A stretch of DNA of 64,000 bases from Craterostigma plantagineum (Eukaryota; Streptophyta; Magnoliopsida; Lamiales; Linderniaceae), in contig JAPQWV010000127.1 in NCBI GenBank assembly GCA_027422505.1, positions 1,488,001 to 1,552,000 on the forward strand. The letters run 5' to 3'. The notes under the pieces were generated by a model. It had not been told where the DNA came from and did no database searches. It worked only from the letters and a program-made list of their open reading frames with translations. Shown in pieces: positions 24,461-35,621 of this stretch (its first letter is position 1; every line of letters starts with the position of its first letter). Both the position numbers and the translations under genes were made by a program.

Positions 24461-24540
24461 TGGGCCACATGGTAAGTTTAGCCCGATTAAGAAAAGCCCA
24501 AAATCATTAGTGAAAGTTGGGCCATATGGACCATATAATT
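24459..24540 (+). promoter_or_regulatory. TGGGCC/site II boxes upstream of the PotD-like gene
   Basis: TTGGGCCACATGG, AGCCCGA, AAGCCCAAAA and TTGGGCCATATGG lie 120-195 bp before the start codon. They are consistent with a constitutive TCP-type promoter. Confidence 0.4.
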
Positions 24541-24654
24541 TGAAACAACAGTCCATTTATGGATAAAAAGATTATTAACCCAAAAGTTAGATAAGGACTC
24601 GTTTTCCCACATTGGCACTAAAGCTCTACACTCTCTCTCATCTCACTGCAAGCG

Positions 24655-27050
24655 ATGTCAATACAGTCGCCCACTTTCCATTGCCGACCCGTTTTGACCC
24701 AACGGAAACCGACCCGAATCAAGTGCATTGGAAACCTCAATTCCGTGTCGGGCGGAACGTCCACGTCATCCCTTTGGCCGCCGTCGGACCGTGCCCGCTA
24801 TTTCCGCGTGCTTTCAGCTTCTTCGGCTCTAGCACTGGGCCTGGGGATTGCATCTCTTTGGTCCTTTCCTAGACCCGTTTCGGCCCGAATATTACCCGCC
24901 ACTCAGCTCGCTCAAGGTTGACAAGAGCACTTTGAACGACTGTACTGTTTACTTTCTGCTTTGTTTTTCTTTGATTTTCGTTTGCGTACTTTGATGATCC
25001 GAATATTACCCGTTTCGTTTGCGTACTTTGAACAAATGCAGCACTTTGATTTTCAGTTGATTTGGGGGTCGATTGGTACGTATTGTGATTTTCTACTGTA
25101 TTATATGAATCATCCGGCCTGTGATGATCTTGATCATTGTTGGGTTATACAAGTATGTGTATGATGTATGTTGTTTGATGTTTCTACTTCTTCAATGTAT
25201 CCCTTCTTATACAGAAATCGATGATGTGGAAAAGTTAGTGGAGAGAGAGGATATTGAAGAGGAAGATGAAGATATGAAGGCTGCATTTGAACAATATAAA
25301 TCCAAAACATACGCATTGACCGTCCCTCTACGAATTGTTGCTTTGGAAGGTTCAGTGCCTCCTGTATGGATCAAGGTGTCTTCTAAACCTTGACTATATT
25401 TACTTATTTAACACTTGTAGATCTTTTCTGAACTCCTTGACTAGCAGGAATTCTTGCGATCCCAAGGAAAGAGAGTGCGTTTCAAGTCAGAGTTTCGTCG
25501 AAGCCTTAAAGACATTTTCTATGAACTTTCAAACCCATTTCGCAAAGGGAAAATCAACCCAAAGTCAGCCGTCGCTGCTGATCTTGTCACACTTGGGGAT
25601 TCCTGGCTGAATTTTGCAATTGGGAAAGGGTTAATTGAGCCTGTGGAAGGAGCGGAAAACCAAGAATGGTTTCAAAGTTTGAATGAAAAATGGAAGGTGA
25701 AAAGTAGTGAACTTGAAGCTCGTATCTTATTATGCTTTCCAGCGAATTCCAAATTGGGTTGTTTTCTGCTTGACGTTATCTCAGGTCCATTTGCGCAGAA
25801 GCGATGATGGAAATTTAGATCCTCAAGGCAAAATATGGGCGGTTCCATATCGATGGGGGAGCATGGTGATAGCCTATAATCAAAGAGAATTTCAAAAGCA
25901 TAACTTAGCTCCCATAGAGGTAATATTTCTTTTCTTCAGCCCAGTATCTATCCAATTTTTATACTGCATCACTGTTTTTCTGTATTCAAATACTATCTTT
26001 CTCTAGTTTTTTGTGTGTTGGCCATTACGAATCGTTTTTTTGGTTTTTGATAAAAGATATATTCGTCGGGCAGGACTGGTCAGACTTATGGCGTCCTGAA
26101 CTATCGGGGAAGATTTCAATGGTCGACTCACCCAGGGAGATTATCGGATTAGTGTTGAAGTACATGGGAGCTTCATACAACACGCACGACCTTGAATCTC
26201 AAGTAAATGGAGGGAAACACGAGGCGCTGAAGCAGCTCCAATCGCTTTTTCAGCAGGCAACAAAATCATAAAACTACAAGAAAATGTTCTACTCTAAGAG
26301 TCGTAATTATTGATCTTAAATTACGCAGGTTCGACTATTTGATACTCAGCATTATCTTAAAGCCTTCAAAGCAGGTGACGTATGGGTAGCAGTTGGATGG
26401 AGTAGCGATGTTATCCCTGCTGCAAAAACAATGTCCAAAATTGCTGTGATTGTGCCCAAGTCTGGTGCTAGCTTATGGGCAGATTTCTGGGTATGCCTTT
26501 TCTCAGTCTATTGCATCTAATCAGTATAAAGTAAAATCAGTCTTTCATTCTTAAACCAATCCTTCTAGTTTTCATGGAATTTAGGGACTATTATCAAGAG
26601 AACTTGATGCTTTTTGATATGCAGGCAATACCAAATGCTTCTAGGATTGATACAGACAAACTCGGTGGAAGAATAAGAGGACCATCACCTCTGATTCACC
26701 AGTGGATAGACTTCTGTTTTCAACCACAGAGAATTTCGCCTTTCGAAGAAGGGATAATTCCAGGCGCTTCACCGATTTCTCTCAACACGGCGTCTTCAAG
26801 TCAAGTGCCTGAAAAACCTCGTAAGGGTAGGCCCAAACTCGAGACAAATCTCGTTCGTAATATACCGCCGTCTGATATTTTGTCGAAGTGCGAGTTTTTG
26901 GAGCCATTGTCCGAAAATGCTTTGTTAGACTATCAGTGGTTGATAAGCAATGTACAGAAGCCTGATCCTAGCATTTTTGAAAGAGTGAGGCTTATTGTCT
27001 CTTCTTTGAGCTCAAGATTTAAGTCCAACACCGAGACTAAGGTTGCTTGA
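24655..27050 (+). CDS. Chloroplast PotD-like (spermidine/putrescine-binding fold) protein
   Basis: Seven exons (24655-24916, 25215-25375, 25448-25696, 25785-25919, 26074-26256, 26329-26490, 26625-27050) give 525 residues. The first about 85 residues are Ser/Thr/Arg-rich with a hydrophobic stretch (SALALGLGIASLW) and end near SARILPATQLA, which suggests a plastid transit peptide, possibly bipartite. The rest is a periplasmic-binding-protein fold with IWAVPYRWGSMVIAYN, DWSDLWRPELSGKI and VWVAVGWSSD. It matches Arabidopsis At1g31410, annotated as putrescine-binding periplasmic protein-related; plant ligand and partner are unknown. The fifth intron (26257-26328) appears to use a GC donor (CAG|GCAACA), because no usable GT restores the frame. 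Confidence 0.9.
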
Positions 27051-27727
27051 ACGGACAATGCTAGCATGAGGTGTGACCATATCTCTACGATCAGCTCAAT
27101 ATGTCATTCTGTTTATGCAGTTCATGAATCTATTATCTAGCGACGATTTTATTGTACATGTAAAAGGCTCTTGAGAAAGTAATTCTATATGAGTTCTTAC
27201 ATGAAAAAGTACAGGCCTTGATTAGCATCATACTGAAATGGCAAATTCCTTGATTTTTAAATACATCACAGAAAGGCTTAACTGCAACAATTACCAGCCC
27301 AAACCTTCCCATCTGCTGCTTCATAAAAGCTGCATCTCTGTACCCTGAACAATGCGAACTCATCATTCACGGGCAGGATTCATCTAGAGATAAACAAGGA
27401 GTTCAATTTTGTCTTAAAAACGTCTAAGACGATGAGAAACCCACTCAGACAAAGCAATAAAAAAACAATACAGTAACATACCACAGTAACAATGACAAAA
27501 GTAAGAACGGAAGTAGCTCCCAAAAAGGAAAATGGCTGGCTTTAGAGGCAAAACAGTGATCTCCCACAAATCTCAAATCAGATAACACAAAGATGCATGT
27601 CGAACCAACAGAAAAACAAGCTCTACACAGAGCAGCAGCTACCATATAATGTCAGCACTTACCTCATTAGAGACCATTCATTCATGGAGCAAAAACACCC
27701 CTTCACCAGCAATGCACCAAATTCACT
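27051..27727. other. Convergent intergenic space, 3' UTRs
   Basis: This lies between the stops of the PotD-like gene and MOS2. It has only short chance frames and is probably shared by the 3' UTRs of both genes. Confidence 0.45.
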
Positions 27728-29082
27728 TCAGTAATCAAAATCACTAGGATCTCCCGTGTATTCTGCAATCTGCTCGAGCTTGACATTGAGCAACTCGTGC
27801 GTATCAGCGTTTCGAACAACTCCCATCTCTTTCTCCGAATCACGTTCCACCAAATTCCCATAAACCCCCTTGTGGCTACCAAATAAGACAAGCACCGGCC
27901 CACCACGCTTGGGCAGCGCAGTTTCTAACCAGTCTTGATCCACCCCTTGTACAAGCTCACTATTCTCATCCATAGATACGTCACACAACCCGGGACCCAC
28001 AACATCCACCACCACCCCCTTTTTCAAATGTAGCCTTCCTCCCTTCAATTCTTCACTCACAATCCTAACCCTGATATTGTTCCTCAACCAATTCACACGG
28101 TTTCTAGCTTGCTTATCATCTTCGCGCACCCTCTTCTTAACCTCCTCCTTATCCTTTTCCTTCAGATCTTTATCGCCACGACGGCTCTCCACATCCCTCA
28201 ATTCTTTCAATTTCCTCAAACACCTACTTTCCTCCTCAGATCCCATCTCAGCGACATCACCTAGACGTACTTTCAGCCTCTGATCGCTCCTTGAAATCCT
28301 GAGAACCAGTAATTCGCATTCACTCCTCTCCTCAATGATCTTTCCCTTTGTCCCAATCTCCTTCCCCCTCACAATCCTCACTTCTTTACCAACCCAAGAA
28401 CTTCTCTTTCTTTTACTCTTCTTATTTCATCGATACCGTCCCTTTTCCCAAAATCCTCGCCACCAACATCGATCTTACTATTATCCATGGCCGGCTCTCC
28501 AAAAAATCCCAGCCCTCCTCTCCCCACCCTCTTCGTAAGTTCGTGAACCTTCACATCCTCCTTGGCATTTCTCCCTACACCACGACCTTCCTTCCATCCA
28601 TAACCTGACAACAACGCCAAGCCAAAACCCTCCACAGGCACATCTCTAAACTCATCCATAATATCTTCTGGGACATCTGGCAAATTGCGTAGATCTTCTT
28701 TCAACTTCCTCAACTCCATGTCGGCTAGTTTCTCTTTTTCGCCCCTGGCCCGAAGATTGAGACCATACCCCATAGAATCATCCGTTTTGGGGTTTTGGGA
28801 TTCCGTATCAATCTCGAATTGTAGGGTTGATTCCGAAGGATTCGATTCGAGAGCGAGGCTGGCGAGGTTCTTGAGCTTCTTGTTAAGAGTCAGTCGGTCG
28901 GGTAATGGGGCTATAGGCTCAGGCTTGCGTTCGAGCGATTGCGGTGGCTCGGATGAATTGAATTCACTGACGTAGGTTTTGGTGGTGGCCTGAGGTCGAT
29001 CATCGTCGCCGAAGCCCGTCGAATTCTTGACCGTTTTGGACTTCGATTTAGTCTTTGAAGAGATAGAGAAAGAGAAGCTCAT
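27728..29082 (-). CDS. MOS2: MOS2 G-patch/KOW protein, with an apparent 1-bp frameshift
   Basis: Two overlapping minus-strand frames together cover a whole MOS2 protein of about 450 residues; Arabidopsis MOS2 has about 460. The first frame (29082 to about 28394) holds the N-terminal region and the G-patch (FRDVPVEGFGLALLSGYGWKEGRGVGRN). The second (about 28393 to 27728) holds both KOW regions (GKEIGTKGKIIEE and GGPVLVLFGSHKGVYGNLVE) and ends GDPSDFDY. The switch falls near GTTCTTGGGTTGG, at the G run 28393-28395, where one missing G would explain it. No splice signal bridges the break, and the Arabidopsis gene has no intron as I recall. MOS2 is a nuclear RNA-binding protein needed for innate immunity and miRNA processing. 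This is either an assembly error in an intact gene or a recent null allele; the rest shows no decay. Confidence 0.85.
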
Positions 29083-29430
29083 ATTGCTACTTTTGACTTC
29101 AACAATGGAGGATTAGCCTGAACAGAGGGAATAAAAAAGAACTGCCCTAATCAATCCTCCTTTCCAAGCAAGACGACGTATTAAACGTTGCAAATTTACA
29201 AATTGATCCTCGATTATACTCATTTCTCAAAACTACCCCTCCATTTAGAGTACATTAATTTATCACCAAGTTTTTAATTTCTGCTCCTATAGTGCTTGTT
29301 TGACCTATCTTTACATTTAGAACGTTAATATAAAATGGTTGTATATGATAAACCCACATTTTAAAATTCTTAAACCCACGTACCAAACTCATGCCGAATT
29401 TCTTACCAAAAAAAAACATAAAAAAAAAAA

Positions 29431-30697
29431 TCAATGGGATTTCATTTTCAAGCCACAAATCCAATCAACACTACTCCTCCAAGACCTGCCAACACCACCA
29501 TTCAACTCCTTATTACCATAATCAGCAACCTTGACATAATAATTCCTCCAATCATCAATGACCAACTTCATATCATGGATCTTATTCTTAATCCCAACAC
29601 AGCAATTCGCATGCATCGTTACGACCAAGTCGAGATCTTTCCCGGGCTCGCAGAACCCCCCAAAGTAAGCCGTGTCCAAGAACCTAATCGCCAGCCCAAT
29701 CTCAGACACGAAAGGTTCGAACTTTATCAGGTTTATGACGCCTTGGTCGTGCTTTCCCGGGAAACGATCCTTAGCCTTATACCAATAGTCGTAGAAATCG
29801 ATCGTCCTTCTGTTCGACCTAACGTACATGAAGCCCGCGTTGGGAAGGTTGCGCACGTCTGTCGAGTTGTATTTGTAGAGATCGCAAGCTATTTGAAAGT
29901 CGCCGTCTTCGATGAATCTGGGAAATGGGTCCCTAAACCACATTATGTCGGCGTCCTGCGAAAAAAAAAAGAAATGGAAAACGTGCTAATAAGAGAATGG
30001 CGCACTGATGGGATTGTATTATTTGGAAAGATATGATTTTGATTTGACCGTGAAAATGAAATTGTATCCCAATTCGAGGACGGTCTTGAGGAACTCGACC
30101 CTCCTCCAAATCATCTTGACGTATTCTTCGCCTCCGTAAAAGGCGTGTTTTGAGAAGTCGACGCCTTCGGTGGTCAGTGCAAAGCAGTGGGAGTGTACGT
30201 TAAGGCAATGGGTGTACGCCTTTTTGTCGAGGGCAATGACGACCAAGTGTTGGAGAAGGCGCTGCGTTTCGTTCCCTACGTCGAAGCTCTCGAGGAAGAG
30301 GTCGAAGATGGAGTTGGGTTCCATCCACGGCGAGTTTAGCGTAGTTATGATCACTGTATTCTTGTGATCTTTCATCGATGCTTCGGCCAGCGTTTTCTCC
30401 AGGATTAGGGTACTCTCGTCCTTTGCCTGAACGGAGAACGAATCGTTTAGGAAAAGAAAGTCGTTTTTTTTGCTAGGATTTCGTTAGGAGAATAAGAGCA
30501 AAACTTACCGAAGCTCGTGGATGTGATGGGCTTGGAGAGGAAGACCTGCGAGAGAGTTGGGTAAGAAGAAAATTGGATTGATCCAAGACAAGGCACGTCG
30601 TTAGGATCGCCAGGACGAATGGGAGCGTTGCCTTCAAAATTGCATATTTGCGATTTAGTTGGCTATGCCCAAGAACACTGTAGTTAGGCTTATTCAT
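29431..30697 (-). CDS. Nucleotide-diphospho-sugar transferase family protein (DUF271, At4g15970-like)
   Basis: Three exons (30697-30509, 30426-30049, 29955-29431) give 363 residues, all phases 0. A short basic N-terminus is followed by one hydrophobic segment (residues about 22-40, ATLPFVLAILTTCLVL), giving a type II membrane topology. The catalytic domain (PF03407 type) shows TVIITTLNSPWMEPNS, VVIALDKKAYTHC and the DXD-type motif DADIMWFRDPFPRF at the exon 2/3 junction. Later come YVRSNRRTIDFYDYW and KHDQGVIN. The family is related to GT77 arabinosyltransferases; the acceptor of this member is not predictable. It sits between the two MOS2 copies and is in the same orientation. Confidence 0.9.
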
Positions 30698-31033
30698 CTT
30701 CTCTCTGTGATAGCTTTTACGATGGAGCGTTCTTCTTCAGAGAGGATCCGAATTTATAGCGATAAGATGTAATAACGTAACGCATATTCGACATAAAAAA
30801 CGAGTTTCACGATTCTAGAGAAACAAATCCTTTTTACGGTCACCGTTAAACAAATATGCAATGCATCAGATCCATTCCGAAGCACTACGATGATTTTCTA
30901 ATCTCGTCAATTTCCTCATTCTCATCAACGGCAAACAGGAAGTACCACAATTCACAGAAGATAACAAAATGAAAAAGTGATGCAACTAACCGACTCATAA
31001 AAAATAACTCAAACGACTTCTAACCTCATCATC

Positions 31034-31994
31034 TTAGCGTGCCTTCTTCTTTAGGTGGTCGTATTTCTTTCCCCTTCAGAACTTCAATTCTTTCAAACAC
31101 TCCCTCAACAAACACATGTCTTCCTCCTCGGAGCCAACTGTCACTTCTTGCCAAACCCAAGTTTGATCTTCACTTTAATCTTCTTATCCTTATCAAAACG
31201 GACAATGTTGAGAACTTTGATCTGATGTGAGAAAGAACAAGTAGACAACGAACTGGAATTCAACAACTTTGTCTTTCAAGGATAATAATGTTGGCTTATA
31301 TAGCCATACAAAATAACCAAAGTTGGGGAAAAAACACAACTAACTGCCCTAAAGACTAGGACTATATCCTAACAACAGTGAAACTCCTTCAGGCGTCAAT
31401 CCTATTGTTCTCCATTTTCACCGCTTCCCCTGAAAATCCCAGCCCTCCTCTGCCAAACTTCTTCTTGATTTCGTGAACCTTCACATCCCCCTTGGAATTT
31501 CTGCCTATGCCACGACCTTCCTTCCATCCATAACCCGACAACAACGCCAAACCGAAACCCTCAACTGGTACGTCTTCAAAATCGTTCAATCCAAGATCAT
31601 CGGGCAGATTATCTAGCTCTTCTTTCAGTTTCCTCAGCTCGAAATCGGCTAGTTTCTCCTTTTCACCCCGGCCACTAAGATAGCTGCCGAACCCAATCGA
31701 ATCGTCGGTTTCCATGTTTAAAGACTCGAATTGTAGGCTCGATTCAAAGGGATTTGATTGGAGAGGGAGACTGGTGAGGCTCCTGCGGTTCATGCTTGGA
31801 GCCCATCTGTCGGGCAATGGGGCTATGGGCTTAGGGCTGGGCGGTTTTGGTGCCTCGGATGGGCTGAATTCGGTGATGTAGGTGGTCTTGGCGGCGGCCG
31901 GTGGTTCATGATCGTCGTCGGATAAGATTGCCGGAGATTTATTGGCGTCGGAATTGGAATCGGTTTGTGAACGGAGTGAGAAAGAGAAGCTCAT
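31034..31994 (-). pseudogene. Second, broken MOS2 copy (G-patch half kept, KOW half decayed)
   Basis: An open frame from 31994 to 31389 encodes 201 residues closely like the N-terminal half of MOS2: MSFSFS start, PIAPLPDRW, and G-patch FEDVPVEGFGLALLSGYGWKEGRGIGRN. It then stops. Further along (31240-31034) the translation still shows KVLNIVRF...KIKVKIKLGFGKK and, after a frame change, GSEEEDMCLLRECLKELKF. These align with LLVLRISRSDQRLKVRLG and GSEEESRCLRKLKEL of copy one. About 50 residues between the two parts are missing and a 152-bp insert-like segment lies there. The KOW domains are gone. A short G-patch-only protein could still be made; I favour a pseudogene. Confidence 0.8.
31223..31374 (-). 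mobile_element. Candidate short solo LTR inside the MOS2 pseudogene
   Basis: On the minus strand this 152-bp stretch begins TGTTAGGATATAGTCC and ends CTTTCTCACATCA, so it has TG...CA ends. It contains a TATA-like TATATAAGCC about 90 bp in, as in short copia (Ale-type) LTRs. It falls exactly where MOS2 homology is interrupted. I could not find a flanking 5-bp duplication (TGATC versus ACAGT), so the call is tentative. Confidence 0.35.
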
Positions 31995-33281
31995 AGTCGT
32001 ATCGTTGGTAGGATCAAATCAGTTCTTCAGTAGATGACAAGGTTGAGATTATTTATAGAAGAAAATGAAAATCCTTTTTCGAATTTAGGGAGTATGGTGA
32101 TTTTCCAATATTGGGCCCATATATGGGCCGAGTAGTTATTAACACGGTGCTTATATATAACATATGGCCTTTATATAGTTTAAAAGTAAACTGGGCTGAC
32201 ATTGGGCTCAGAATCGAGTCTCTTGGGCTTAGTAACATCCATTATAAAGTGACATTATATAAAAATGAAAGATTACGTAGATTACTTTATAAATTGTATT
32301 AACTTATTTTAATCAAATCACATGCAGTAGTGTCTATATATGTGTGATTTAATTTTAATTTTTTTTTTCAATAGAGTTGCGTGCGTGTTACATAGAGAGA
32401 AACCCAAGTTGGGCAGCTATCGTGCATGAAAAAGGTTAGGCAAAGCAAAGGCCACTAAAAGCCAAATAGCAACCTCTTTTTTACAGTAATAAAGCTGAGA
32501 TTGGAGAGACTTTATATGTAATATACCTTTTTTTGTGATATGGAATATAAAGTCGGACGTGACGATCCCTAAATAATTTGGTTGTAAGAGATTTAAACTT
32601 TTCGTGGTCGGTTTTGCTTTTGTCTGAAATCTGATACATCCTCTCTTGTACCCATGATAGCTCAATGTTCTATAATTGCAAAATAGCCCCAAATTTTGTT
32701 TTAATTACATCTACACCGAGTTAATCGTTTTCTTTCTCCGCTAAGCTCAATTTTCAAACCCTAACTCGGTAACGAAGTCTTATCACTGATTAATGATAGG
32801 GAATATTAGGTTAAGTCACGATTAATATATAATACAATTGCGTCGAGGAGATGACTGATTTAAACTATAAAGTATTTGTGGAACGCGAGTATTGGTTACA
32901 AGTCGTTTCATAGAGAAACAAAGGTGTATAGATAATAAATATTAAACCATGGATGATAAAGACGATTTTCTTGATGTTGAAATGCATATTATTATGATGT
33001 TGCGATCATTAATTAGCCAGTTACATGACATTTCAAAGTGTCCAAGAAAAACCTAAGTTCTACTAAATTAACAAAGTTCTGCAATTACCAGTTTATATGG
33101 ACGTGGCTGCAAATTACACGACGAAGTACATTCTAATATGGTGCAATGATTCCTTTCTCTTTTCCTTTATTTTACCTCAACTTTGAACACAAAAGCTACT
33201 TTCGCCTCTCCAACCTTTGATTTTTGTCATTATATAATCATCAGATCCCTCATTCATGTTACTTCCCCTTCTCTCTCCCTC
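31995..33281. other. Intergenic; site II boxes near 32110-32230, otherwise nothing clear
   Basis: TGGGCCCATATATGGGCC (32113-32130), CTGGGCTGACATTGGGCTC and CTTGGGCTTAG lie upstream of the MOS2 pseudogene and are probably its former promoter. From 32240 to 33280 I see AT-rich DNA with no supported gene. Confidence 0.45.
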
Positions 33282-33306
33282 CCTCTCTCTCTCTCTCTCT
33301 CTCTCT
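33282..33306. repeat. (CT)n tract in the bZIP 5' UTR
   Basis: A pyrimidine run of CT repeats lies about 40 bp before the bZIP start codon. Such tracts are common in plant leaders. Confidence 0.85.
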
Positions 33307-33343
33307 GCCTTCACAGCTAAGTAATCAATACCAAAAAAAAAAA

Positions 33344-34683
33344 ATGGAAAACAAGAATAATATCCACATGAAGAGAAGCCCATCCGAGCTAGCACTTGAA
33401 ATGTTCATCGCCTCAGATTCAGACCACAAAGCTTCCATCTTTGGGAGGTTCAACGTTCACTCCGAACTGGTCAGTTTTGTACTTTGTCATAAGAGTACTT
33501 TGAAAGATGCAACTTTTACTATTGATTTAATCCAATCACACAAATCTTACAACTAATTCTTGATTTCAATCAAGGGCCCTATTGAAGGGGTGACAAATCC
33601 CATTGAATTCGAGGAAGATTCACTTTGGTCGTCCAAGAATATATTTTCCGACCAACATCACAAAGCCCCCCTGCCTGTCAACTCTCTCTCATCAGTCTAC
33701 GGTGATAAATAACCAAATCCCAACATAGTATATGTTTTTTTCGTCCGTACACATTCATAACAACCCTCTTTTTCCCGACAGTCGACAGCCCTATATCGGT
33801 AAACAACTCCTCGAAAGTCGGCGATTCTTCCCACGAGCTTTTATCCGATGAAGAAGACGACGACCAAGAAGACATCGAAGCCGGCCCCTGCGAGCAGAGC
33901 ACGAATCCCCCCGACGTAAAGCGCATGAGAAGGTATAAATCGTTCGAGTAAACCGAAGCGCCGAAAATTGCCCGACGATAACTGTTTCGGGAATTTTTTA
34001 TAATTTGTTTTCCGTTCGTAGGATGAAATCGAATAGGGACTCCGCCCGGCGGTCGAGGCAGAGAAAGCAAGCTCACTTATCCGACCTTCAGCAGCAGGTA
34101 TCTATCTTCTACCTATCTAAGTGAACGCATCGAACAATGATACTTTGAGCTCCAACTGTCGTACTGAAATCGGCGTACCAAACGCAGCCTTAGTACTCAG
34201 TCGTTCGGCCTTCGAAGTAATAATCCTAACTTTCGGCGTCTTTTTAAGGTCGAACAGCTACAAGGAGAGAGCGCATCGCTGTTCAAGCAGTTAGCGCTCG
34301 CCACACAGCAGTTCAAGGACGCGACGACGAACAATCGAGTCCTTAGGTCGGACGTCGAAGCGCTCAGGGCAAAGGTAAAGCTAGCCGAGGACTTGGTGGC
34401 TCGCGGTTCGTTGACGACGAGCTTGAACCACCTTCTGCAGAACTACTTGAACACGGCCCACGACTGCATCGATAGGACTAACCTCGACGTTTTGGACCAT
34501 AACATAGTAGTCCCTGCGATGATACCTTCTCAGCTCAGTGGGTCGACCGATCGCAGTCTCGGGCCCAAGCCCGATCCCGAGCCTAAGCCCGAGATTTTCA
34601 ATAGCATCGTATCGAGCGGCGGAGGGCTCGATACGGAGATTTGGAGCTGGGAATCTCTCATTGGTTCGCCGTTGTCGAAGTGA
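33344..34683 (+). CDS. Group C bZIP transcription factor
   Basis: Five exons (33344-33469, 33575-33701, 33782-33932, 34022-34097, 34249-34683) give 304 residues. The ATG at 33344 follows an A-rich leader; an upstream in-frame ATG at 33224 lies before the CT tract and is unlikely to be the start. The basic region [24 protein letters not shown] spans an exon junction, as is usual in this family. The leucine zipper continues [13 protein letters not shown]...[22 protein letters not shown]. The short conserved N-terminus with [10 protein letters not shown] and the length fit group C (bZIP9/10/25/63 type). These heterodimerise with S1 bZIPs in energy and amino-acid signalling. GTAAAG at 34375 could be a donor in some relatives, but reading through is in frame. 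Confidence 0.92.
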
Positions 34684-34829
34684 ATTGCTGTAATAAAGTG
34701 GCCTTCGTTTTTTCCTTACAGTGTTTGTTTTCTCTGGCTTGTGTGTTTGCTATGAATGCATAATCAAGACATTGGCAAGAATTAAGGAAAAGTCTGTCTA
34801 AATCTACCGTTTTTTTTTCCTCGCCGAGC

Positions 34830-35354
34830 TTAGAAATTCAGTTTCTCGCCGTCGCCTTCGTCTGGGAATGTGACGCACTTGAAGACTTTACATCTCGAAC
34901 ATAGGACGCTTCCAACCTGCGAATAAGGCGCGTTTTCGAAACGTTAAGGATTTGATTGAGCTTCGACCTGTTGGAAAGACACGAACTACTTACGGCTTTA
35001 CAAGTGGGACAACGTCGATAAATTCGATTATTATCTCCTCTGACGTTGGTCTTTTGTCCTTCGCATAACTCACATAGCAGCCAGCCTCTACCATTGCAAG
35101 ATTCGCACATAATCCCGGGCTCGTTCTTCCCGAAAATGAGAGAAAAAAACGACAAACCATAACTCATTTGAAGGGGTCGAACATGCCACAAAAGCTAGCC
35201 TGTAATTTGCAAAGGAAGTATGATAGAATGAAATCAAAACCTGAACTTCTTGTTGAATGGGCAGGCAAGATCTCTTTGTTGTGGTGGTAGTTTGCCTTCT
35301 GTTGAAGTTAAGATTCAAAGTACTTATCATCGCCATATTCATAGGAAACGCCAT
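34830..35354 (-). CDS. Small DnaJ-type cysteine-rich zinc-finger protein
   Basis: Three exons (35354-35241, 35194-34994, 34916-34830) give 133 residues. The conserved part has CESCNGRGWLLCELCEGQ, CPTCKA and CSRCKVFKC, i.e. CXXC motifs like the DnaJ zinc-finger domain without a J domain, and ends TFPDEGDGEKLNF. The first 38 residues (Met-, Thr- and Arg-rich) could target an organelle. The exon 2 acceptor is ambiguous: CAG|GCTAG| offers two AGs 5 bases apart, and only the second keeps the frame. Such short proteins are often plastid-located with disulfide-related roles; that is inference. It is convergent with the bZIP. Confidence 0.72.
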
Positions 35355-35621
35355 AGCTCAGATTTTTCTGGAAAAAAAAAAAAATGAAGTCAAGACATTT
35401 TGGCATAGCAAGAGCTGTGCTGCATTTCTGATGCATTCCTGGCCACTCATTTTGAGGATCATCTCCTTGTGAATTTTCCACTCAATACCAAGGGTATTAT
35501 GGTATTTTAACAAAATCTGGTCAATAAGAATAATACAATCCCACTTCATAACTGCTTTAAATGTATGCTTCCACAATTGCAATGGAACTTAACAAGATGG
35601 TCTCATAAGTCATAACAACAC

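Noticed and set aside
24608..24620. TTCCCACATTG resembling the plant U-snRNA upstream sequence element
   Set aside because: No TATA box at the required spacing and no snRNA sequence; it sits in the PotD-like gene leader.
32417..32692. 91-codon minus-strand open frame in the MOS2-bZIP interval
   Set aside because: No recognisable domain, promoter or splice support.
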